Below, piece by piece: positions 8,400 through 15,240 of a stretch of DNA of 64,000 bases. Under the pieces are notes generated by a model. That model did not search any database, was not told the origin of the DNA, and saw only the letters and a program-made list of their open reading frames with translations. The stretch covers positions 180,536 through 244,535 of the forward strand of contig PXRN01000003.1 in NCBI GenBank assembly GCA_003021045.1. Reading direction: 5' to 3'. The translations under genes were made by a program, and so were the position numbers. This DNA is from Halobacteriales archaeon QS_4_69_34 (GTDB lineage Archaea > Halobacteriota > Halobacteria > Halobacteriales > Halococcaceae). Each line of letters starts with the position of its first letter. Position 1 is the first letter of the stretch.

Positions 8400-9631
8400 T
8401 CCGACTCACCTCCGTCGTCGCTAACCCAGTCGTGGTCGGGTATATCGAACCGAGTGTCCCGGTCCTCGGAATCGTCCTTGAAGGTGTCACCGTAACTCGC
8501 CCGCCAGTCAGCCTTCCGTACCGCGTTCTCGACTGTACGATCAACATAGTCCGGCCGGTCTATCTTGTCGTCCGGCCGGAGTGGTCCCCGGTGCGTCCGC
8601 AACAGGGTCCTCGTTTGATCGGCGTCGAAGTGGTGGAATCGCAACGAACAAGCGAGTCTGAAATCGAACCGGGACCAGTCCGGTTTCGGATCGCCGTCCT
8701 CGGGTACAATGAACGAGTCGGAGTGGTCGATAACCGACGGGACCTGCTCGGAGAGATAGCTGTCAAGTCGGCCGTACTCGGCCCGTAGCTCGGACAGGCT
8801 GATTCCGAGCGCATTGGTCGGGTCGTTCGGCGCAACAGCCGACAAATCGATCGAAGGGCTGTCCGGTTCGACAGTAGTGGCCGGAGTAGCAGGTCCCTCG
8901 GGTTCCGTCGACTCGCTACGGGTATCCAGAAATTCCGCGCATAGGTCATGCAGCGCGCCGTCGTCGGGCAGTATGTATTCCGGCGTCCGATCCAATGTGT
9001 GACCCGTCACGGTCAGAAATCCGTCCGCGTCGTACACTTCGACCTCGCCGTGCGTGCCTGCCCACTCGGGCTTTTCTCCCCGCGTATAGACGTGGATTCC
9101 TGTCAACGAGGGGCTAAACTCCCAGTAGCCACCTAACTGCTCAATCCAGTCCCGGGTCCACGGAGCAATATCCTCCCAGCAGGGACGGTCGTTTCCGTCC
9201 CCGGGGTTGTAGTCAACCACGTCGTCGAAGTCGACAACGGTCAGCGGGTCACGGTCCGACAGGATAATCCCGATCCCGTCCGGTTGAAGGGAGTCCGTGT
9301 ATTCCTTCCCGACCTCGGAGAATCGTTTCCCGTTGTCGGGGTCGGTCGCGTCGAACGTATGCCAGTCCCGCGGGCCCGAGCCGTGGCGTTCTATCGGCAA
9401 CTTCGCCGGTTTACCGCTGTCGCGTTCGTCGTATCGCCACGTCAGCCAGAAGTCCCGCTTCCACAGGTCGTCGGGGAGAACGGGCATCCCGTGTTCCCGG
9501 AAGATCCTCGGGGTCGTACTCGGATTCCGCCGAGGATCTGGTAGTTCGACCGTACCGGGCGTCTGTTCGACGCCGGGAGCGGTGTCCTCGGACCGGCTCT
9601 CCGTCTTTCCGACGGATTCCGCTACGGCCAT
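8396..9631 (-). CDS. AEP-superfamily primase/polymerase (PrimPol-like) of the element
   Basis: A 411-residue protein. It shows the three archaeo-eukaryotic primase motifs: a metal-binding VVDFDD (Asp134, Asp136), SLTGIH (Ser175, His180), and HGEVEVYD followed by FLTVTGHTL (residues 194-212). This layout is that of plasmid and virus PrimPol enzymes such as the NrS-1 polymerase type. It would make primers, and possibly extend them, at the element's origin. The N-terminal 45 residues are disordered and acidic, and the C-terminal region probably corresponds to the primase C-terminal helical domain. GGGAGGT lies 7 nt before the ATG at 9631. The gene is first in a two-gene operon with the SF2 helicase. 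Confidence 0.75.
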   Translation of the reverse strand: MAVAESVGKTESRSEDTAPGVEQTPGTVELPDPRRNPSTTPRIFREHGMPVLPDDLWKRDFWLTWRYDERDSGKPAKLPIERHGSGPRDWHTFDATDPDNGKRFSEVGKEYTDSLQPDGIGIILSDRDPLTVVDFDDVVDYNPGDGNDRPCWEDIAPWTRDWIEQLGGYWEFSPSLTGIHVYTRGEKPEWAGTHGEVEVYDADGFLTVTGHTLDRTPEYILPDDGALHDLCAEFLDTRSESTEPEGPATPATTVEPDSPSIDLSAVAPNDPTNALGISLSELRAEYGRLDSYLSEQVPSVIDHSDSFIVPEDGDPKPDWSRFDFRLACSLRFHHFDADQTRTLLRTHRGPLRPDDKIDRPDYVDRTVENAVRKADWRASYGDTFKDDSEDRDTRFDIPDHDWVSDDGGESE

Positions 9632-9941
9632 ACTCGGACCTCCCGTTTGGTGGTATTGCTGTTCGGCCCTCTGTCAGAACCGAAAGGTTTTCCGTCGTCG
9701 TAACGTATGGGTAATTGCTGTCTATCATATTGGCTGTCCTTGTCCGTAGGGACTGCCCGATGCGCCCCACTCCTCACAGCGGAACGAATCGAGCAGTTTG
9801 CGGACTCTTTCGCTACCTTTCTGCCCCTATCTTCCAGTTTTCCACCAACCGAGTAGTGGCATCACTACTGATTGATGGTCCGATCGCTTCGGATTGAATG
9901 GGCTTACAGGTGCGACAATCAGGGGAAAGCGGACGGGTCAG
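9632..9941. other. Intergenic region upstream of the primase-helicase operon
   Basis: It holds the ribosome-binding site of the primase (GGGAGGT on the minus strand) and an AT-rich stretch near 9715-9732 (minus strand CCAATATGATAG) that may be its promoter, giving a leader of about 80 nt. No coding frame of haloarchaeal character is seen. Confidence 0.4.
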
Positions 9942-10112
9942 CTACTTGTCCGAACCTCCCGTCTGTTCGTCCAAGAGGGTGTAGAGCACGTCATTCCATG
10001 GAACTCGCGTCGTGCCGTACTCTTGTTCGGTGTACTCTTGAAGCAATTCGTGGGTTTCCGGGAAAACGGCCACCGAGGTCTTATCGGCCTGATGGGGATT
10101 CTTTGTTGCCAT
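9942..10112 (-). CDS. Small ribbon-helix-helix-like protein
   Basis: A 56-residue protein starting at ATG 10112 (MATKNPHQADK...). A strand (KTSVAVFPETHELL) is followed by a polar helix and a turn (YGTTRVPWND), then a second helix (VLYTLLDEQ). This is the strand-helix-helix order of CopG/Arc-type regulators. It probably binds DNA as a dimer, either as a copy-number or partition regulator or as an antitoxin, and no toxin partner is adjacent. An in-frame start 16 codons upstream is rejected because the TATA box at 10134-10140 places the transcript start at the chosen ATG, so the mRNA should be leaderless. It follows the long regulatory region at 10161-10741. Confidence 0.6.
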   Translation of the reverse strand: MATKNPHQADKTSVAVFPETHELLQEYTEQEYGTTRVPWNDVLYTLLDEQTGGSDK

Positions 10113-10132
10113 ACCCTTATGTATGTCGCCCG

Positions 10133-10142
10133 GGTATATAAG
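10133..10142 (-). promoter_or_regulatory. TATA box for the ribbon-helix-helix gene (leaderless transcript)
   Basis: The minus strand reads ACTTATATACCC. The centre of TTATATA is 26 bp upstream of the ATG at 10112, so transcription should start at or within a base or two of the start codon. Confidence 0.65.
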
Positions 10143-10325
10143 TCTTTCGCCCCCCAGCATATACCGTCAGACCTGCTACGTCCCGTAGCTTCGATAACCG
10201 AACTCTTTGTTGAAGTAGCCTGATACCGTCGAATTACGCCGTTCGTTCGACCAGACAATACCTGCATTTCGCCGGACAGGTCAGCTCGCGTCAGAGAAAA
10301 CCTTTTATGGGTCGGTGGCGATCGT

Positions 10326-10363
10326 GTCAGATCGGGACTACCTCGGGGGGGGTCCCTCCTGAC
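10326..10363. other. Nested hairpin followed by a T/A tract
   Basis: GTCAG (10326-10330) pairs with CTGAC (10359-10363). Inside it GGGAC (10334-10338) pairs with GTCCC (10352-10356), with a G-rich loop. TTTTTAAATA follows at 10368-10377. It looks like a terminator or operator in the control region between the divergent transcription units of the element. Confidence 0.45.
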
Positions 10364-10417
10364 AGAGTTTTTAAATAAGCTGATATATTATTTTAGTCCA
10401 TGCAGTAGCGTACCTCT

Positions 10418-10436
10418 ACTGCCAAAATCTGGCAGT
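10418..10436. other. Perfect 7-bp hairpin ACTGCCA/TGGCAGT
   Basis: ACTGCCA (10418-10424) and TGGCAGT (10430-10436) flank a 5-nt loop. It is in non-coding DNA between the divergent units and could be an operator half-site pair. Confidence 0.4.
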
Positions 10437-10573
10437 TTCATAGCCGAGATTTCAGGCGATTTGAGCCTCCTACCAACGGATTTCAAATCGACCAGTATCA
10501 CCCCCCGATCCGAAAAAATTCAGGGAGTGTAAATCCACCCAAATCTCAGATTCCATGATAAAGGACCGAAAGA

Positions 10574-10632
10574 TTTATAAGTCCGGAACTATTACATGTA
10601 GACGGGTCGAGCTTTACCGTTCGATCCGTCTA
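10574..10632 (+). promoter_or_regulatory. Promoter and operator-like dyad of the five-gene small-protein operon
   Basis: TTTATAA at 10574-10580 is a good TATA box, with transcription expected near 10605. An inverted repeat, TAGACGGGTCGA (10599-10610) and TCGATCCGTCTA (10621-10632), matches at 11 of 12 positions and would straddle the start site. The second arm overlaps the first of two direct repeats CGTCTACGTCTG (10627-10638 and 10645-10656). The first gene begins at 10742, so the leader is about 135 nt and is likely regulatory. Confidence 0.5.
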
Positions 10633-10741
10633 CGTCTGTCTATTCGTCTACGTCTGGACCAACCGAGCGCTCTGTGCCGTAACAGGCTCGGATCGTCAGG
10701 TTCTCGGGGCGGGCGTGAAAGTCCGTCCTTCGTCGCACAAC

Positions 10742-10882
10742 ATGGCTGTATCTACTACGATTGGCGTTCACGAAGCGGAGATTGACCTCATTAGAGAGGC
10801 AAACGAGCAACTGTACGACGGGCAGGCTCCGGCGTGGATCGTCGTCCGGGATTGCGTGGAATCGCGTTTGGACGACGAATGA
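10742..10882 (+). CDS. Very small hypothetical protein, first gene of a five-gene operon
   Basis: A 46-residue protein (MAVSTTIGVHEAEIDLIREA...). A short strand (TTIGV) precedes two predicted helices, one rich in Glu/Ile/Leu and one ending in VVRDCVESRLDDE. The strand-helix-helix order is compatible with a ribbon-helix-helix fold. I do not recognise a family. The acidic composition, the position downstream of a clear promoter and the gene order (four more small genes follow on the strand) support it as real. It is followed by 48 bp before the next gene. Function unknown. Confidence 0.55.
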   Translation: MAVSTTIGVHEAEIDLIREANEQLYDGQAPAWIVVRDCVESRLDDE

Positions 10883-10930
10883 CTGCCCTGTCCTCCCGGA
10901 ACTGAAACGTCGCTAACGATTGGCGAAATC

Positions 10931-11143
10931 ATGACAGACAAACAGACAGTCTCGATCGAACTGACGGACGAACAGGTCGAACAGCTGACCACCCATGTCC
11001 GGGAACAACGAACCCGTAAGGCTGACAACATGCAGGATTGGCTCGGATACACGCCGGAGGAACTGTCCGACAACAGGGAGGACCTGTCGGCCGACAAGAG
11101 CGTTGCATGGCTCGTCTCTCGCGCCCTGTCGGAGCACAACTGA
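10931..11143 (+). CDS. Small DNA-binding-like protein, second gene of the small-protein operon
   Basis: A 70-residue protein starting at ATG 10931. It opens with a strand of alternating residues (TVSIELTDEQVEQLTTHV) that leads into a helix, as in ribbon-helix-helix or similar dimeric regulators. A middle region, MQDWLGYTPEEL, and a C-terminal helix (SVAWLVSRAL) follow. The stop codon overlaps the start of the next gene by one base (TGATG), a sign of translational coupling. Exact family unknown. A regulator of element gene expression is the most economical idea. Confidence 0.6.
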   Translation: MTDKQTVSIELTDEQVEQLTTHVREQRTRKADNMQDWLGYTPEELSDNREDLSADKSVAWLVSRALSEHN

Positions 11144-11370
11144 TGGCCGAGTCAATCATCTACTCCCGACGCGAGTACGAGGACCTTGCTGCTGCCGATA
11201 CCGTCCCTTCCGGCCAAGAGGCTCCGGTCGACCCGGAACAGCGGGAATTTGAACGGAGTGTCGTAGCCGTTCTGTCAGACAAGTACGATCGTTCGCCGGC
11301 AGAAGTGCTGGATGCCGGCGAACTGGTCCTCCATATGGATACGTTCTCGATCGCACCGGAGGACGTGTAA
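11143..11370 (+). CDS. Small hypothetical protein, third gene of the small-protein operon
   Basis: A 75-residue acidic protein whose ATG (11143-11145) shares a base with the preceding stop codon. Residues 33-60 (QREFERSVVAVLSDKYDRSP) look helical. The rest is Glu/Pro-rich and probably flexible. No family is recognised and no metal-binding or catalytic residues stand out. The next gene starts at the base after the stop codon (11371), so the genes are tightly packed and surely co-translated. An adapter or regulatory role is possible but cannot be shown. Confidence 0.6.
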   Translation: MAESIIYSRREYEDLAAADTVPSGQEAPVDPEQREFERSVVAVLSDKYDRSPAEVLDAGELVLHMDTFSIAPEDV

Positions 11371-11529
11371 ATGTCCTCTTGGGCGACCGACAGTTCCGCC
11401 GACGACGGGGCCGACTACGACGGTGAGCTTAATCTGGCGGAAGTGTCTGACAGGTTGAACGATCCTGGGAAGTTCGTGGATCATTCCGAGGTTCCCGAGG
11501 ACCCTGCCGTCCGGGAGGAACTGTTCTGA
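11371..11529 (+). CDS. Very small acidic protein, fourth gene of the small-protein operon
   Basis: A 52-residue, very acidic protein (MSSWATDSSADDGADYDGEL...). The start immediately follows the previous stop codon, and its own stop at 11529 abuts the next ATG. The middle part (LNLAEVSDRLNDPGKFVDH) may form a helix. Low complexity and high Asp/Glu content suggest a disordered protein that binds a partner. No family is recognised. The tight spacing on both sides is the main evidence that it is a gene. Confidence 0.55.
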   Translation: MSSWATDSSADDGADYDGELNLAEVSDRLNDPGKFVDHSEVPEDPAVREELF

Positions 11530-11805
11530 ATGGCCCTCACCGACCTGTTCCAGAGCCGAGAACGGTTCCGGGTTTCACTTGACGGCGAGGCCCTTCGCTA
11601 TGCACTGATTTCAACAAATCGACAGGGATACCCCCGTCAGCGAAAAGTCGACAAGTTGAACCAAGATGAAGTGCGCGTCTCGCTAAATATCGATCCCGAC
11701 GAATTGCCGGAGGACATGGATGGTGACGACGTGGACCACCTTGAGGACAGGGTGGCCACTATTCTGTACGACGAATTGGACCTTGCGCACCATCGGAACC
11801 GATAA
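11530..11805 (+). CDS. Small hypothetical protein, last gene of the small-protein operon
   Basis: A 91-residue protein starting at ATG 11530 directly after the preceding stop codon. Strand-like segments (RFRVSLDGEALRYALI, EVRVSLNID) frame a basic stretch (NRQGYPRQRKVDKLNQDE), and an acidic helix ends the protein (VDHLEDRVATILYDEL). The pattern suggests a small alpha/beta domain that could contact nucleic acid. No family is recognised. It closes the operon; the integrase gene converges on it from the other side, 465 bp away. Confidence 0.6.
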   Translation: MALTDLFQSRERFRVSLDGEALRYALISTNRQGYPRQRKVDKLNQDEVRVSLNIDPDELPEDMDGDDVDHLEDRVATILYDELDLAHHRNR

Positions 11806-12270
11806 CTGGCCAAACCCTCAATCCCGGTTCTATCGCATTTAGCAGCCACGTATCGCCGGATTCGTCCTTTTCCCGGTCGACGGTCCTGTCTCGGTGGAGA
11901 CAATGCTGGCCACGTCGCGTGACCTCGGATCGAGTGACCCCGAAAGAGGAGTACGATGCTGCTACCGCCCGTGCGAAGCACATCCGGCCGATACCGGAAG
12001 ATGATCGACCGTATCACTATTCTCTCCGTGCGGGAGTACGGAGGATTCTATTCGGGCAGTCAAGATAGCGTACCGTCGCGCGGACGTTCGCCAGTTCCCC
12101 CGAAAATTCGACGGTCGCGCTAAGACAGCTTTCCTTTCGGACGGCGCAGACGACGCTGTGAGCGCGATCGTTCGGATCGGACGTTTTCCCTTTCGGTCGG
12201 ACGTGAGCGCGATTACACGCGAATCTGACGCTTTCTCGACTGTCTGATAGGTTCCGGACGGGCCGAGTTG
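11806..12270. other. Non-coding region between the small-protein operon and the integrase
   Basis: No convincing gene is seen. A short plus-strand frame with GTG at 11934 (VTPKEEYDAATARAKHIRPI) has an acidic, archaeal-looking start but no ribosome site and turns basic, so it may be a remnant. GTGAGCGCGAT occurs at 12158-12168 and 12203-12213. The two flanking genes converge here, so terminators are expected. Confidence 0.35.
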
Positions 12271-13455
12271 TTATCCCATTCGATTGAGGGCGTTACGTCG
12301 ATCCTCTGGAGGGGCCTGATCGTACTTCATCGTTGTCAATTTCGATCGGTGTCGGAGTTGGGATTGAGCAGCAGCAAGCCCCTCCTCCCGAGCCATGTAC
12401 GTGCCGACCGAGTGCCTGATCGCGTACCACGTCATTTGCCGGTTCTCGGTCGGAATGTTGGCTATCTCACACAGTTTTGAGAGAACGTACTTTAACGACG
12501 ACGACCCGTATGGGTTCTCCTCACGAGTGAGCCACAATCGGTCCGACTCGTCGTACCTGTCGTATAGGGTACGTTCATCCAACCACCGGGACAGCATTTC
12601 AGCGGTACGGGACTGGATGCTCACCGTCCAATGTTCGTCCGATTTGGCAGCGTCCTTCGCGGGTATACGGAGCACCGCGTTGTCAGTATCCACCCACGAG
12701 GGTCGTGCGCGACCTACCTCCACCGGCCGTAATCCAGCATCGAGTCCTGTCCAAACCAGCGACGGGATCTTGAACCCGTTAGCTCGCTCGAAGTCCCCCC
12801 GATCTACCTCTGACATGGGCTTCTCGTAACGACGGGCCAGCAGTCGTTTCCATTCTCGCCGGTCCTCTGGAGTGATCGCACAGTAGTGGGGCACGGAGCC
12901 GTATTCGAGGGCAGCCTCTCGAATACGACGACGTTCCTCCCGAGTGAGATAGTCCCTCGGTTGTGCCGAGGGATCGCGTTGCGCGAACGACATGGACGGT
13001 TCCCACTCGTCGGCACCGTGCTGTTGGACCCGCCAGCGCCAGTATGTCTTCAGCGTTTTGACATGATTGGTCTTGTGTGAGTTGCTATGGTCCGAGTACG
13101 CCAGTTCTTGGACGTACTTGTCGGTGTGGTCGTGGGTGACATGGGTGGTGTACCCGTCCTCTCGGTCCCATACCCAGCGGTAGATCTGGTCCAAGTTGTC
13201 GGCACGGTTCCGAGTGGTGGTCTCGGCGTATCCTTCCGCACCGTCCGGGTCTTTCCCGATGTTGGCCATCCACGCCACAAGTTGCTCTCGGTGGTGGCGA
13301 TAATCCACTCTCTGTCGTTCCGACAGCAGCACCCACGATTTCGCCGGAATCAGCGTGATCCCCCGATATTGATTCTGTTCAGCCCGAACTTTCTCCGAAA
13401 CCGCCCGACGGCGGGCGGGTTCGCTGATTAGCCGAGTCTCGAAAGAGTTGCTCAT
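12271..13455 (-). CDS. int: Tyrosine recombinase/integrase of the element
   Basis: A 394-residue protein. The N-terminal half is a core-binding SAM-like helical domain (residues 50-160). The C-terminal catalytic domain has Arg243 in DAGLRPVEV, Lys267 or Lys271, the box II sequence WYAIRHS (Arg347), LRHRS (His369) and the nucleophile in TMKYDQ (Tyr378). It would carry out integration and excision at tRNA-Arg by a Holliday-junction mechanism. I chose ATG at 13455, because GGAAGGA lies just upstream on the minus strand. The open frame extends to a TTG inside the attachment repeat, which is unlikely to be used. The right attachment repeat, with its tRNA promoter, lies 89 bp upstream and points into this gene. 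Confidence 0.9.
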   Translation of the reverse strand: MSNSFETRLISEPARRRAVSEKVRAEQNQYRGITLIPAKSWVLLSERQRVDYRHHREQLVAWMANIGKDPDGAEGYAETTTRNRADNLDQIYRWVWDREDGYTTHVTHDHTDKYVQELAYSDHSNSHKTNHVKTLKTYWRWRVQQHGADEWEPSMSFAQRDPSAQPRDYLTREERRRIREAALEYGSVPHYCAITPEDRREWKRLLARRYEKPMSEVDRGDFERANGFKIPSLVWTGLDAGLRPVEVGRARPSWVDTDNAVLRIPAKDAAKSDEHWTVSIQSRTAEMLSRWLDERTLYDRYDESDRLWLTREENPYGSSSLKYVLSKLCEIANIPTENRQMTWYAIRHSVGTYMAREEGLAAAQSQLRHRSKLTTMKYDQAPPEDRRNALNRMG

Positions 13456-13543
13456 GTTGTGTCCTTCCCTTGGTAGAAGGACCGATAACCGCATGAGGGA
13501 ACGGCGTTGAGTCAATTCGGATAGGTGATTTTTCGTCCCGAAC

Positions 13544-13624
13544 GCCAAGCACTCTGTCCAAACTGAGCTAAGCGCCCCGCGTCCGGGCTTACAGGTGAGC
13601 GCGAGTTAAACCTCGCGGTCGCCG
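13544..13624. repeat. Right attachment repeat with tRNA-Arg 5' fragment and promoter
   Basis: This is the second exact copy of the 81-bp core. It contains nucleotides 1-34 of tRNA-Arg, followed on the minus strand by unrelated sequence (GTTCGGGAC). It therefore encodes no tRNA. Its TATA region faces the integrase gene, and the DNA beyond 13624 is chromosomal and leads into the UbiA gene. Confidence 0.93.
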
Positions 13625-13668
13625 CCCGGTTTCGCGCCGCTTATCCCGCCCGCGGCGATTCACGGGCT

Positions 13669-14514
13669 ATGCCGGCCGGCGAGCGCGCTCGCGGCCTGCT
13701 CGAACTCACGCGGCCCGCCAACGCCGTCGCCGCCGGCGTGTTGACGCTCATCGGCGCGTTCGTCGCCGGGGTCGACGCCTCGGCCATCGTCCGGACTGGC
13801 GCGGCGGTCGGCGCGACCGTCCTCGCCGTCGGCGCGGGCAACACGATCAACGACTACTTCGACAGGGAGATCGACGCGATCAACCGCCCCGACCGGGCGA
13901 TCCCGCGCGGCGCGGTCACCCCCCGCGCGGCGCTCGCGTTCAGCCTCGTTCTGTTCGCCGGCGCGGTCGGCCTCGCGCTGTTGTTGCCCCTCGCCGCGCT
14001 CGCCATCGCGGGCGTGAATCTCCTCGCGCTCGTGGCCTATACGGAGCTGTTCAAGGGCCTGCCCGGTGTCGGAAACGTCGTCGTGGGCTACCTCGGTGGG
14101 AGCACCTTCCTGTTCGGCGGGGCCGCAGTGGGCGAGATCGATTCCGGGGTGCTCGTCCTCTTCGTCCTCGCGGCGCTCTCGACCGTCGCCCGCGAGATCG
14201 TCAAAGACGTCGAGGACGTCGCCGGCGACAGGCAGGAGGGTCTCCGGACGCTCCCGATCGTCCTCGGCGAGCGCCGCGCGCTCCTGATCGCGGCGGGTGT
14301 CCTCGCGATCGCGCTGTTCGCCAGCCCCGCGCCCTACCTCCAGTCGACGTTCGGCTGGCCGTACCTCCTCGTGGTCGCGTTCGCGGACGGAGCGATGATC
14401 TACGCCGCCGCCGAGAGCTTCGCCGACCCCACCGCGGGCCAGGAGCACCTCAGCTACGCGATGTTCCTCGCCGGCCTCGCGTTCGTCGTCGGCCGGATCG
14501 CGGTGCTGGTATAG
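13669..14514 (+). CDS. UbiA prenyltransferase: digeranylgeranylglyceryl phosphate synthase
   Basis: A 281-residue integral membrane protein of the UbiA family. The first Asp-rich motif is NTINDYFDREIDAINRPDR (residues 58-76) and the second is KDVEDVAGDRQEG near 178-190. They bind the prenyl diphosphate through magnesium. About eight hydrophobic helices are visible. In archaea this enzyme attaches the second geranylgeranyl chain to GGGP, forming the second ether bond of membrane lipids. The GGGP synthase for the preceding step is at 40009. Related UbiA enzymes make quinones, but the length and motif spelling favour the lipid enzyme. The gene is the first chromosomal gene beyond the right attachment site. 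Confidence 0.87.
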   Translation: MPAGERARGLLELTRPANAVAAGVLTLIGAFVAGVDASAIVRTGAAVGATVLAVGAGNTINDYFDREIDAINRPDRAIPRGAVTPRAALAFSLVLFAGAVGLALLLPLAALAIAGVNLLALVAYTELFKGLPGVGNVVVGYLGGSTFLFGGAAVGEIDSGVLVLFVLAALSTVAREIVKDVEDVAGDRQEGLRTLPIVLGERRALLIAAGVLAIALFASPAPYLQSTFGWPYLLVVAFADGAMIYAAAESFADPTAGQEHLSYAMFLAGLAFVVGRIAVLV

Positions 14515-14643
14515 CCGCGGTGCGCTGACCGAACCGACCGTGCCGACCGGCCAGCCGGCGGGCTCGCGGCGTCGAAGCCGAACTGCGGACGAGGCGGTCG
14601 CCGCGGCGGTATCCTTTTGCCCGCGCCCGCCGTTCCCGCAGCC

Positions 14644-15051
14644 ATGCCCGTCGAAAGCGACGCGGAGCTGCGCGAGATCCTCGGTCTCGACACGGTGGCC
14701 GTCGTCGGCTGCTCGTCGACCCCCGGCAAGGACGCCCACGAGATCCCGAGCTACCTCCGCGAGCACGGCTACGAGGTCGTTCCAGTGAACCCTGCCGCCG
14801 AAGAGATCTTCGGGCGCGAGGCCTACGACTCGCTGGCCGACGTCGAGGAGACGATCGACATCGTGGACGTGTTCCGCCCGAGCGAGGAGGTGGGCGGGAT
14901 CGTCGACGCCGCGCTCGACCGCGAGGACGCCCCGGTGATCTGGACCCAGCTCGACATCCGCGACGAGGAGGCGACCGAACGCGCCGAAGCGGCGGGCCGT
15001 CGGGTGGTCGAGGACCGCTGTATGAAGGTCGAACACCGGCGGCTCCGTTGA
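14644..15051 (+). CDS. CoA-binding domain protein (YccU-like)
   Basis: A 135-residue protein consisting of a single CoA-binding Rossmann domain. It shows TVAVVGCSSTPGKDAHEIPSY near the N terminus, VPVNPAAEEIFG in the middle and a C-terminal RRVVEDRCMKVEH, where the family has a conserved Cys-Met-Lys. These small proteins resemble the nucleotide-binding domain of succinyl-CoA synthetase alpha and bind CoA or related metabolites; the physiological role is unknown. ATG at 14644 is preferred over an upstream in-frame start because the family begins with this short leader. It follows UbiA by 129 bp on the same strand. Confidence 0.82.
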   Translation: MPVESDAELREILGLDTVAVVGCSSTPGKDAHEIPSYLREHGYEVVPVNPAAEEIFGREAYDSLADVEETIDIVDVFRPSEEVGGIVDAALDREDAPVIWTQLDIRDEEATERAEAAGRRVVEDRCMKVEHRRLR

Positions 15052-15240
15052 TATCGAGCTTCGGGTTGCGCTCGACGGTCGTCGCCAGAACCGGTTCGGG
15101 GACGCGACACACCTCGGACGCAACATATCCAATCCAACACAACACTATTATTGTCGTGGTTTTCGAAGAGGGGGGACAAGCCGGCCCCGCCCTGACTCGC
15201 GATCACGGTCGGGACAATCGGGCGGCTGGCCCAGACAACC

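Larger units (their letters stand above)
3330..13624. mobile_element. Integrative element in tRNA-Arg(TCG), about 10.2 kb
   Basis: The segment is bounded by the 81-bp direct repeats, encodes a tyrosine recombinase beside the right repeat, and has lower GC than the flanking core genes. It holds a primase-helicase replication pair, an origin-like dyad region, small regulators, short hypothetical genes and an AT-rich membrane gene. I see no capsid, spike, packaging or conjugation genes, so an integrative plasmid-like or mobilisable element is the best description. A degenerate provirus or satellite remains possible. Excision would restore one copy of the core and an intact tRNA on the chromosome, and would leave the second core in the circle upstream of the integrase gene. 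Confidence 0.9.

Noticed and set aside
10555..10785. 76-codon plus-strand frame in the control region
   Set aside because: It is basic and repetitive because it runs through the dyad and the CGTCTACGTCTG repeats, and it overlaps the start of the small-protein operon.
11904..12065. Short plus-strand frame with a plausible acidic start (VTPKEEYDAATARAKHIRPI)
   Set aside because: No ribosome site, only about 44 codons, and the C-terminal half turns basic. It is kept as a possible remnant within the intergenic entry, not as a gene.
13544..13578. Possible second tRNA-Arg gene
   Set aside because: Only the first 34 nt of the tRNA are present. The anticodon loop, variable loop, T arm and 3' acceptor strand are missing, so it is an attachment-site fragment.
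3330..13624. Provirus of a known haloarchaeal family (pleolipovirus or tailed virus)
   Set aside because: No spike, capsid, portal, terminase or tail gene is recognisable. The gene content fits an integrative plasmid-like element better.
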